Positions 17,901 to 25,875 of a stretch of DNA of 42,319 nucleotides are shown piece by piece; position 1 is the stretch's first letter, and the number at the start of each line of letters is the position of its first letter. Source of the stretch: an uncultured Alphaproteobacteria bacterium (GTDB taxonomy: Bacteria; Pseudomonadota; Alphaproteobacteria; RF32; CAG-239); the NCBI GenBank assembly GCA_945835885.1, contig CAMAJR010000005.1, forward strand, positions 1 to 42,319, given 5' to 3'. The notes beneath the pieces were generated by a model, which did not search any database, had not been told where the DNA came from, and saw only the letters and a program-made list of their open reading frames with translations. Both the position numbers and the translations under genes were made by a program.

Positions 17901-19888
17901 CTAAAGGAGCGGTTCGCAATATTAAAGGAGAAATCATCGGCACGGTAGATTCTCAGGGACGGATTCGCTTAATAGGGCGTAAAATAATCGGTTCCGTTAT
18001 TGATAAAAATCTGTTACCGATAACGCCGGCAGGCACGGTGCTCGGTCAGGTGAATAATCGCGGGGAAGTCGTCAATCAGAAAAAAATTGTCGGAAAAATG
18101 CGTCCGGACGGTATTGTTACGGATATGGCCGGTGCCAAAATTTTAGCCAAAGGCGTTCATGCCGGATATATTGTTAATTGGGGATGCGACTATAGTTTGA
18201 AATTAGATAAAGACGGTGTTGTCCGGCGTGATGGCGTTGATACGGATTATAAAATATACGCTGACGGAACCGTATGGACACCGGAGGGATTGTTTGCCGG
18301 TCGCTTGATGAAAACCGGAAGCGTCTACAGTAATGAATGTTCGTATGTCGGTGAAGCGTCGGCAGACGGATATGTGCGTGATGCCAAAAATCGTGAAGTC
18401 GGTTGTCTTAATCCGGACGGCACGGTTTTGGATTTGGAGCAACCGCGCATAAAAGGTCACTTAGTCAGTAAAAAAATGGTTATTTCGCACCGTAACTGGA
18501 GTCCGATTGGTGTTTTGGAAACAAACGGCACATTACGCGATTCTAAAGGCGATATTATCGGATGTGCCAATGAATATGGCGATGTCTATGATAAAAATTC
18601 GGCATATATCGGTTCGGTCAACGAAGCAAAATATGCATTTGGATTTGACGGTAAGTTATTAGGAACGTTTGATGCATCCGGCAAAATAACATTACCGAAA
18701 GTCAACGGCGCACGCGTGATTCTCAACAATTTGATTGCCGATAAAAATCAGCGGATTATCGGTTATGCCGTGCCGGAAATCAATGTATTGTATGATTCAA
18801 CCGGTAAAAAACTCGGGCATTTGTTCCCTGACGGCAAAATCTATGATGCCGACGGTATGCCGGTAGATTATATAAACAGCGGTGAAATCGGCTATTACGG
18901 CGGCACGGCGGCAAAGTTTGTTCGACCGGCTCATGTTGTTGATTTAGACGGCCGCAACATAGGACGTGTCAATTATGATTTGCGGGTTTTGGACTTTAAG
19001 GGTTCAATGCTCGGCCGCGTCAATCCGAAAGGACAGATGTTTGATGAAAACGGGCGTTTGGTCGGAGCTATTGTTCGACAGGGCGGCGTGCGCGGTTATG
19101 ACGGAATCTATTTGGGTTATGTTGTTTCTACCGGTGAAGTGGTGGAACAAGAAAATTTGATTGACGGTTCCGGCAAAAAATATCGTGCTGGTGAAAGAAC
19201 CGGTTCGGTAGCACCGGACGGCTTGGTTTTGAATGATAAACGTGTGGTCGGGGAAGTGCTGCCTGAAACCGTTATGGTTGACGTTTTCGGCAATCCGGTC
19301 GGTATCCCGAATGATTACGGTTCGGTTATCAGTGCCGATGGCACGGTTATATCGGTATTGCTGCCGGGAGGCGGAAACAATAATAATCTGGTAACTTTGC
19401 AAAGCGGCATAGTGATTGATTCTGCCGGAGAAATCATCGGAACGGTGTTGCCAAACGGCGAGTTTGCCGATACAAAACACATTATTGCCGGTCGAGTATT
19501 GGCTGACGGCAAAGTTATCAGTTCAGACGGACAATTCTTGGGTGAAGTTGTCGGCGGAGATATTGTTATCGGGAACGATGATACGGTTAAAGGAACAATA
19601 GGTTTTGACGGCAAAATCTATAAGAACGGCAATATTGTCGGCAAGATATTAACTGATGGACTTGCCGTGGATAAGCAAAATAACATTATCGGGCATATTT
19701 ATAGTATCGGTAACACAATTTTATCAAACAACGGTGATTATCTCGGACGTTTATCGGCAACGGGAAAAGTTATTTCAGGTGAAAATAATGAAATCGGATA
19801 CATCAAGAGCAACGGCTCGTTTGTTGATGCGGATAAAAATGTGTCCGGATACAGCTTGCCTGAAGTGGCACGGAATCGGAGGAACTAA
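14927..19888 (+). CDS. Inner-membrane-anchored half of a split, repeat-rich VirB10/DotG-like T4SS component (1653 aa)
   Basis: One N-terminal TM (VIAIFAFVTLGAFLFCLMLLGG), Ig/ASH-like segment (~15180-15520), then tandem 17-aa DENGNVIG repeats; directly upstream of the VirB10 C-terminal domain ORF in the same frame. Confidence 0.75.
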   Translation: MSKEPLTHSERYIQKSNKVIAIFAFVTLGAFLFCLMLLGGESVEEAPPVQFNKDITDEVPEFEQKAENNDSEIEFLRDNTVERPITMTPQQINLGQIVLGNEASGVLTIGTNGHQEIRVLSVELVDAPFDGFDYESNCKEKDLRGKATCDVVMKWVPTVAGSVQSNFKIVWHETNVSDKDAKHDEVTVIGNAVTQSDCNYCDSNSSGTANIAGSNGQVRYAIGPDGKIIGIIGEDGVVRDFNGNEIGRMRDDGMIVDKNGNIIGVAGNGKLILDDNGNVIGYVDENGVAHDMDGNVIGTMLADGTVVDENGRVIGKAVDYGAVYDENGNLIGKANADGTVTDLQGKIIGHLDKDGKIVDNGDNVIGQVAKAGEAVLDENGDVLGVVLPNGDVVDENGNIVGRVDENGNVSTKQIIGKRGSAAQLVYDENGNVIGYVGDDGKVYDFNGNVIGTVDENGNVLDANGKVIGHASGEFRDLALDENGNVIGWIDENGMVHDDNGNIIGYVDENGNIIGNEATDNIIGSIGKNTHLAVDKNGKIIGHAENKKLIYDENGNAIGYAEDDGKAYDLDGNVIGTADENGNVLDTNGNIIGYSGDAMAVDKNGKIIGHAENKKLIYDENGNVIGYVGDDGKAYDLDGNVIGTVDENGNVLDANGNVIGKVASKGKIIVDKNGKVIGYANENGNVYDKNGHAIGYRSSKVALDENGNVLGIVDEDGTVRDSDGNVIGTVDENGNVLDANRRVIGRRSDIGKIVVDKNGNTIGRIDENGNVYDKDGHAIGYRSSKVALDEDGNVLGIVDEDGTVRDSGGNVVGIVDKDGNVLDQDGNVIGRRNDIGEIVVDKNGNTIGRIDENGEIVNKNGEVIGKRGAAARLATDENGNIIGYVDENGVVSDFDGNVIGKADANGNIVAEDRTGEIAGSVGKNMRLAYDKDGNVIGYVDENGNVYNFDGDLIGTVDGNGNVLDANGRVIGTSGDRAKLALNSEGKVIGYADSKGAVRNIKGEIIGTVDSQGRIRLIGRKIIGSVIDKNLLPITPAGTVLGQVNNRGEVVNQKKIVGKMRPDGIVTDMAGAKILAKGVHAGYIVNWGCDYSLKLDKDGVVRRDGVDTDYKIYADGTVWTPEGLFAGRLMKTGSVYSNECSYVGEASADGYVRDAKNREVGCLNPDGTVLDLEQPRIKGHLVSKKMVISHRNWSPIGVLETNGTLRDSKGDIIGCANEYGDVYDKNSAYIGSVNEAKYAFGFDGKLLGTFDASGKITLPKVNGARVILNNLIADKNQRIIGYAVPEINVLYDSTGKKLGHLFPDGKIYDADGMPVDYINSGEIGYYGGTAAKFVRPAHVVDLDGRNIGRVNYDLRVLDFKGSMLGRVNPKGQMFDENGRLVGAIVRQGGVRGYDGIYLGYVVSTGEVVEQENLIDGSGKKYRAGERTGSVAPDGLVLNDKRVVGEVLPETVMVDVFGNPVGIPNDYGSVISADGTVISVLLPGGGNNNNLVTLQSGIVIDSAGEIIGTVLPNGEFADTKHIIAGRVLADGKVISSDGQFLGEVVGGDIVIGNDDTVKGTIGFDGKIYKNGNIVGKILTDGLAVDKQNNIIGHIYSIGNTILSNNGDYLGRLSATGKVISGENNEIGYIKSNGSFVDADKNVSGYSLPEVARNRRN

Positions 19889-22880
19889 GAAATGAAGCGT
19901 ATTGGTCGGTATATCCGCAAGATATTGTTGTCGGCAGCATTATTGCTTCCGTTTGAAGTTCAAGCGGCAGAGATTACCGCTATCGATTTTTCGGGCAACA
20001 TCATCGGTCAGGTTATATCCACCGGTTTGGTTATCAGTCCTGACGGTGCGAATATCGGTATGATTACCGCAGACAGTTTGATTGTCAATCAAAGCGGTAA
20101 TATTATCGGTGGTGTCGTGCCTCAAGGTATTGCAATCGGGATGGACAATCGTTTGCTCGGAAAAATTCATAACGACGGTATGGTGCGCTCTTTGAGCGGT
20201 AAGACGGTCGGCAAGGTATTGCCAAACGGCTTGGTGCTTGATGATTCATCACAAATTGTCGGTTCAGTTTTGTATCCGGGGTTAATTTATTCTCCGAAAG
20301 GAGATGCTGTCGGGCGTTTGACGGGCGGCGGCGAATATACAAAACTTGAAGGACAGCGTATCGGCTTTGTTTCTGCCAATGGTTATGCGTATCGCAAAAC
20401 GGGAGATGATTATGTTTTAGACGGCCGGTTAATGTCTTCTAAAATGGTGGTTTCCATTGACGGCAAGTTTTTGGGAAGTATTGCTCCGACCGGTCATATT
20501 ATTGATTTCGGCGGCAAATCAATCGGCAAAATTCATGCCAACGGCTATGCTTATAGTGATGCCGGACAAATCATCGGTAGTGTGATTGCAACCGGTTATG
20601 CGTTTGACCAAGTCGGCAAATATATCGGTATAGTCAGTTACAACGGCGAAGTAAAACGCGGAGGCCAAGTGGTTGCATATTATCGCTCAGACGGTAACTT
20701 GGTGCGCTCAAACGGTGACGTGGTCGGTTTTGCGATAAATATTGCCGCAACCGCCAATGATAACAACGGAAATTATTTAGGATATATTGTGCCGGGCGGA
20801 AATATTGTCCGCGCGGGACAAGTTGTCGGTCGTGTCGGTGCAAAAGGTTATGTTTATGATAATGCAAACAATAAAATCGGTGAAATTATCAAAGTCGGAC
20901 CGATTTATGATGCTATGGCACGCTTAAAAGGCCAAAGTTTGCGCAACGGTCGCATTATATCTCTCGGCGGCAATGATATCGGTTATACACGCGGACAATA
21001 TGCTTTTGATATGAACGGCACTTTAATCGGCGGTGTGTCGGATAATATGATTGCGGTTGATGACAAACAAAAAGTTTTGAGTGTTTCCAATATTGACTCA
21101 TCTATGTCGGCTACAGCACAAGGAACGAAAATTTCGCCATTCGGTTATTTATTCAATTCCGACAACAAGGTCATCGGCGGCGGTTTTCGTTTGTCGGCAA
21201 TATACGGCTTGAGCGGAATGCTTTATTCACATATCAGCCCGAACGGTGATTTGTATCGTCAAACAACGGATACGCAACTGACGTCTTCGGGAATACTTTT
21301 CAACAAAAAGGGTTTTATCGGTTCTTTGGTAAATCCGCTTTATGCACTTGATTTTGCCGGTCAACCGCTCGGAAAATTTGCCAACGGGAATCTTATTCTA
21401 AACAAGGCAGGCGGTGTTACTGCTAAAGTAATTCCGGGCAATTATGCGGTGGCAACGGCAGATGCTTCATCAAACAGCGTTTCGCCGATTGACGGTTTTG
21501 GTAGTCGTAAGATAATAGCTTTGAACACCGGCGGTGATTTAATCGGATATGCTGATTCAAACGGTAATGTTCTCAACTTAAACGGCAATATTGCCGGTCA
21601 GGTTATTTACCATGACTATATAACAGATAACAATCGGATTGTGAACGGCAAACTTATTCCGTTTGCGTCGATAATCAATGATAAATGTGCGCCAATCGGC
21701 GTGGTGAACGGTAAAGGCGATATTATTAACAATCGTGACGTGATTATCGGTCGTTTGCTCCCGAACGGACAAGCAATATCAGATGTCGGCAGTTATATCG
21801 GTTATGCGGTTTCGGAAACGGGTTTGATTGATTTTGACGGTAATTTTGTCGGCACGGTCAGCAACGGCTACGGTGTTGATTTTAACGGAAAACAACTCGG
21901 CTGTGTTAATCGCCTCGGTATGATTACAGCAGAAAACAAAAGCTTGCGTTACGGCGTTATAACGCCGATGCCGGTGATTGATTTGAAGAATAATATTATT
22001 GGTCACGTTTTGGCTAACGGTCAAGTTTTTGATAACAGCGATAAAGAATTGGGTTATATGGAACCGACGGGTAATGTTGTAAGCAAATCCAAAAAAGTGT
22101 TGGGTAATGTAATGCGCTATCAGGTGGCTTTTTCAAACGCGAATCGTTTTTTGGGTATGATAAATCATCTCGCAGAAGTGATAAACGAAAAGGGCGAAGC
22201 CATCGGTAAAGTGAACTTTGACGGCAGTATCTCGGATAAAGACGGCAATATCGGCTATGCTTTGTATGATTTTTATGTTTATGACGAAAACTTTATGACC
22301 TATGGTTATTTAACCAAAGATGGCACGGTTTTGAGTCCGGTCGGCAGTAAACTCGGACAAATCGACCGTGGCTTTGTTCTTGACAGGAGCAAACAAGTCG
22401 TTGCCCGCGGCAACAGAGATTACCTCGTGCGTGATGTCAGCGATAATCCGGTGGGTTATTTGAATATGGACGGCACGGTTGTTGATTTTGACGGGCAAAG
22501 TATCGGCTATTTGGCGGAAGGCGGCTCAATCCGCAATTCGGACGGTGATGAGATTGCCGTAGCAACACCGTATCAATACTATATGCAGAGCAGACAAGAA
22601 GTTGCACCTCAGGAAGAAGATACCGGCATTAGCCGTAAGCGCGCCCAAATCGTTGAGGCAACAGAAACACCGGAAAAACCAAAGACGGAAATATCCGAAA
22701 CAAAGGTTAAACGTCAAAAATTAGGCAATAGGATTGTTGGAATAGCACTCGGACCTGATGGGGATATTCTCGGGAATATTTATGACGATGATACCGTGAT
22801 TGATGACACCGGAGAACATGTCGGGTATGTTCGTCCGGACGGCGTTGTGGTTGATAAAAATTATAATGAAATCGGTGTTG
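15590..22880 (+). repeat. Extended region of ~51-nt (17-aa) coding repeats 'xDxNGNVIGxVDENGxV' spanning both VirB10-like ORFs
   Basis: Dozens of units visible in translation; near-identical at DNA level in ~16.2-17.9 kb, strongly diverged in ORF2. Confidence 0.9.
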
Positions 22881-24127
22881 CCGAAATGAAACGTGTCAGC
22901 CCGAAAGATATGTGGATGCCTGAAAATGCTTTTGGCAACGGTAATCCTTACGGCATCGGCGAAAAGCCGTCAAATGACGGTGCCGGCGGCGGTTACGGAC
23001 CGGGTGAGAGGTATGATCCGGAACGTGCGATGTATTTGAATGCAAAACAAAGAGAACGTCGCAATGCGATTCCGAATCAATTAGTCGGTCTCGGTTCGAC
23101 TTCCGGCACGGCAAATTACAGTCCGTCATCATTTACCGGTTATGAAGAAGACGGTTGGCCGGGGCAAAATCGCTCAGTTTCTTCTTGGCGTGTTGATATG
23201 AGTGAGATGATACTTGAAGATAAAGGTATTCCGGCGGTGTTGGCGCGTTCGGTGTATGCGTCGGAAGGTTTCAGCGCGAATATTCCGATAACCGCTATTG
23301 TAGAACGTAATGTATATGCCGAAGAAGGGCGCAACGTTATTATTCCGGCCGGTTCGCGTGTTATCGGCAAAATCAGCGGCGGTGGCGCAAACGCGGCGAA
23401 CGGCGGTGCCGTTAAAATCGGCATTACATGGACGCGTTTAATTCGTCCTGACGGTTCGCAATTTTTATTTAACAGCGCTCAAACCGCAGATGCACAAGGT
23501 CGTTCCGGCGCAATCGGTTATTTAGACCAGCAATTGTTGAAAAGATACTCGTTGCCGCTCGTGACAACAGCGTTGCAAACAGCGGCAAACTGGCTAATGG
23601 CTTCCGGTGGCACATCATCAACCACCACAAATGCCAATGGCACGACAACAACTCAAGATGCGCGTTCCGAAGCTATGTCTCAAGGTCGCGAACAATTTAA
23701 TGACCGGATGAAAGAAATGTTAGATGATATAATTAAAGACAAAGCGAGTATTCGTTCGGTGACTTATATTCCGGCAGGCACACGCATTATCATTTATCCA
23801 AACCAAGATTTGTGGCTCAACAGCAGAGAACGCACTGAAAAAGGCGTGGATAAAAACGCCAGCCGCGGTCCGGGATTGATTAATGAAGCGGATGTTGAAG
23901 CACAACAAGCAAGTGGCGGCGCAGGCGGTGGCGACAGCAGTGTTATTTATAACAACGGTTATCAGGAAAATATTCAACCGGCGACACCACCGGCCGGAAC
24001 ACCGACGCGGACGCCTCAGCCGTCAAATATTAACCAAAATCCGGCAGGGTACACCCCTCCGGCATCAAACCAGCCGGTTCCGTCAATAGATAGCGGTGGT
24101 AGCGACGATGTTCCGGAATTGATTTAG
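19892..24127 (+). CDS. virB10: Secreted/outer-membrane half of the split VirB10: repeat region plus TrbI/VirB10 C-terminal domain (1411 aa)
   Basis: SD GGAGGA 19878-19883; signal peptide MKRIGRYIRKILLSAALLLPFEVQA; VirB10 signature 'IPITAIVERNVYAEEGRNVIIPAGSRVIGKISGG...VKIGITWTRLIRPDG' and 'YIPAGTRIIIYPNQDLWL'. Confidence 0.85.
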   Translation: MKRIGRYIRKILLSAALLLPFEVQAAEITAIDFSGNIIGQVISTGLVISPDGANIGMITADSLIVNQSGNIIGGVVPQGIAIGMDNRLLGKIHNDGMVRSLSGKTVGKVLPNGLVLDDSSQIVGSVLYPGLIYSPKGDAVGRLTGGGEYTKLEGQRIGFVSANGYAYRKTGDDYVLDGRLMSSKMVVSIDGKFLGSIAPTGHIIDFGGKSIGKIHANGYAYSDAGQIIGSVIATGYAFDQVGKYIGIVSYNGEVKRGGQVVAYYRSDGNLVRSNGDVVGFAINIAATANDNNGNYLGYIVPGGNIVRAGQVVGRVGAKGYVYDNANNKIGEIIKVGPIYDAMARLKGQSLRNGRIISLGGNDIGYTRGQYAFDMNGTLIGGVSDNMIAVDDKQKVLSVSNIDSSMSATAQGTKISPFGYLFNSDNKVIGGGFRLSAIYGLSGMLYSHISPNGDLYRQTTDTQLTSSGILFNKKGFIGSLVNPLYALDFAGQPLGKFANGNLILNKAGGVTAKVIPGNYAVATADASSNSVSPIDGFGSRKIIALNTGGDLIGYADSNGNVLNLNGNIAGQVIYHDYITDNNRIVNGKLIPFASIINDKCAPIGVVNGKGDIINNRDVIIGRLLPNGQAISDVGSYIGYAVSETGLIDFDGNFVGTVSNGYGVDFNGKQLGCVNRLGMITAENKSLRYGVITPMPVIDLKNNIIGHVLANGQVFDNSDKELGYMEPTGNVVSKSKKVLGNVMRYQVAFSNANRFLGMINHLAEVINEKGEAIGKVNFDGSISDKDGNIGYALYDFYVYDENFMTYGYLTKDGTVLSPVGSKLGQIDRGFVLDRSKQVVARGNRDYLVRDVSDNPVGYLNMDGTVVDFDGQSIGYLAEGGSIRNSDGDEIAVATPYQYYMQSRQEVAPQEEDTGISRKRAQIVEATETPEKPKTEISETKVKRQKLGNRIVGIALGPDGDILGNIYDDDTVIDDTGEHVGYVRPDGVVVDKNYNEIGVAEMKRVSPKDMWMPENAFGNGNPYGIGEKPSNDGAGGGYGPGERYDPERAMYLNAKQRERRNAIPNQLVGLGSTSGTANYSPSSFTGYEEDGWPGQNRSVSSWRVDMSEMILEDKGIPAVLARSVYASEGFSANIPITAIVERNVYAEEGRNVIIPAGSRVIGKISGGGANAANGGAVKIGITWTRLIRPDGSQFLFNSAQTADAQGRSGAIGYLDQQLLKRYSLPLVTTALQTAANWLMASGGTSSTTTNANGTTTTQDARSEAMSQGREQFNDRMKEMLDDIIKDKASIRSVTYIPAGTRIIIYPNQDLWLNSRERTEKGVDKNASRGPGLINEADVEAQQASGGAGGGDSSVIYNNGYQENIQPATPPAGTPTRTPQPSNINQNPAGYTPPASNQPVPSIDSGGSDDVPELI

Positions 24128-24139
24128 GAGAGAGAGGAA

Positions 24140-25114
24140 ATGAGTGATTTTGCAGTATTGGAATCAGTGTTAAGACCTTTATCCTATTGGTATAATCAAG
24201 ACAATCTGGAGGAGGTTGCCATCAACCGAGCCGGACAAATATGGCTCAGAATGCGTGGCAAACGGGCGTATCCGTGGGTTATGTATAAAGATGAAAAACT
24301 TTCTAAGGAATATTTAACGGATTTACTCTATATTATAGCAAACACTTATGAATTAGAGTTTGATCCGATTCAAGGTTCCCCATTTGTTTATGCAACAATA
24401 CCGGGGGACCATCGTTTTTCCGCAATCTGCGGGAAAAACGTCATGTATGATGAAGAAGATTTGACGGGCGGTATCGCCTTGGCCATTCGTCTGCATTCAG
24501 ATGACGTTGCTTTCGGTCTCGAAGATTACGGAATGAAACAGGGGCAAGCCCTTATGAAGCTCAATCCGCTTAAAGATATTAAGGTTCCGGACGATGCTTA
24601 TGAGCGGTTGCTTCTGTATATAAAGCGGGGTGAACACATTTTGGTGTCCGGCGCAACATCAACCGGTAAAACAACTTTTTTAAATAATTTGCTGAAAATT
24701 TTGGATATTCATAAACGAATTATTACAGTTGAAGATACAAGAGAGTTGATTGTTCCGCACCCTAATCGTGTTCACCTCGTGATGTCTCGTACCAACCAAA
24801 CAAATGATATTGACTATTCCGGCATTATCGACTTGGTCGTGCGTTTTACGCCGGATGCGATTATCGGCGGCGAAATTTCAACCAGTAACGCCAGCGGTAT
24901 TTGGCAACTTATGGGCTCCGGTCACGACAACTGTTTTGCCACCATTCACGCCGAGAGTTCGCAAGAAGCATATCTGCAATTTATTAAGCGTATTATGGCA
25001 TCTACCAACGGCGCTGTTAATGTGGAACAAACGCTTGATGAAATGCGTCGCAAACTTCATGTGGTGCAGATTCAGCGTTTGGGCAACCAGCGTGCAATCA
25101 CAGAGGTTACTTAG
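24140..25114 (+). CDS. virB11: VirB11-like T4SS traffic ATPase
   Basis: Walker A 'ILVSGATSTGKTTFLNNLL', 'IITVEDTRELIVPHPNRVHL', 'IIGGEIS...GSGHDNCFATIHAESSQEAYLQ'. Confidence 0.93.
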   Translation: MSDFAVLESVLRPLSYWYNQDNLEEVAINRAGQIWLRMRGKRAYPWVMYKDEKLSKEYLTDLLYIIANTYELEFDPIQGSPFVYATIPGDHRFSAICGKNVMYDEEDLTGGIALAIRLHSDDVAFGLEDYGMKQGQALMKLNPLKDIKVPDDAYERLLLYIKRGEHILVSGATSTGKTTFLNNLLKILDIHKRIITVEDTRELIVPHPNRVHLVMSRTNQTNDIDYSGIIDLVVRFTPDAIIGGEISTSNASGIWQLMGSGHDNCFATIHAESSQEAYLQFIKRIMASTNGAVNVEQTLDEMRRKLHVVQIQRLGNQRAITEVT

Positions 25115-25127
25115 AGGATTTTGGGGT

Positions 25128-25235
25128 ATGAAAAAACACGCCGCAGATAATCCGAAGCTGGCCGCGACTCAAGAGCGATTTATGCAGTTTTACAGCATTT
25201 TTGCTGTGATTGATGTAATTTTAAACCACAAATAA
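25128..25235 (+). CDS. Small hypothetical ORF (35 aa) downstream of virB11
   Basis: ATG at 25128, MKKHAADNPKLAATQERFMQFYSIFAVIDVILNHK; fits the gap exactly before convergent engB; weak support. Confidence 0.3.
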   Translation: MKKHAADNPKLAATQERFMQFYSIFAVIDVILNHK

Positions 25236-25236
25236 T

Positions 25237-25875
25237 TTATCTTATCATAAATGAACAAACCTCGGCTTTAACCAATTCTAAGCCGATTTTCTTTTCTGAA
25301 CTGGTGGCGATAATATCCGGCAAAGCGGCGGCGTGCTTTTCGATTTGAGCCGCGGTTGTCGCCAATGTTTTTTGCAATTCGGTTGCGGATACTTTGTCGG
25401 TTTTGGTTAAAATAATCTGATACGAAACCGCCGATTCATCAAGCATTTTCATAATCTCGAGGTCTTCTTTTTTGATTCCGCGCCGTGCGTCAATCAACAT
25501 AAACACACGTCGCAAATTCGGCCGCCCGCGCAAATACATTTTTAACGTCGCCTGCCATTGTTTGACGAGCTTTTCCGGCGCTTCGGCATAACCGTAACCG
25601 GGCAAATCCACCAAAAACAGCTTGTCATCAAAATTAAAGAAATTGAGTTGCTGCGTGCGTCCGGGGGTTGAAGATGCTTTCGCTAACCTTTTTTGATTAA
25701 ACAGCGCATTGATAAGGGTTGATTTGCCGACGTTTGAACGACCGGCAAAGGCCACCTCATCATACTCTGGTTCCGGTAACTGCTCCAACTGCGCCACACT
25801 CAGCATAAACGTAATCGGGCGCGTAAATTGTGCTTCGGCGACGACGAGTTGCTGTGCGCTGAATTTTTCGGCCAT
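25237..25875 (-). CDS. engB: Ribosome biogenesis GTP-binding protein EngB/YsxC/YihA
   Basis: 'EVAFAGRSNVGKSTLINALFNQ', 'SSTPGRTQQLNFF', 'DLPGYGYA', 'LTKTDKV'. Confidence 0.95.
   Translation of the reverse strand: MAEKFSAQQLVVAEAQFTRPITFMLSVAQLEQLPEPEYDEVAFAGRSNVGKSTLINALFNQKRLAKASSTPGRTQQLNFFNFDDKLFLVDLPGYGYAEAPEKLVKQWQATLKMYLRGRPNLRRVFMLIDARRGIKKEDLEIMKMLDESAVSYQIILTKTDKVSATELQKTLATTAAQIEKHAAALPDIIATSSEKKIGLELVKAEVCSFMIR

Noticed and set aside
14942-19614. Many antisense and alternate-frame ORFs over the VirB10 repeat region (e.g. 16913-17395 -, 17263-17664 -, 19004-19480 -)
   Set aside because: They arise because a repeated 51-nt coding unit lacks stops in other frames; no start context or independent coding signal.
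15590-22880. Interpretation of the repeats as RTX (GGxGxDxxx) or YD/RHS repeats
   Set aside because: Motif NGNVIGxVDENG lacks the RTX nonapeptide and the YD-repeat consensus; period is ~17 aa.
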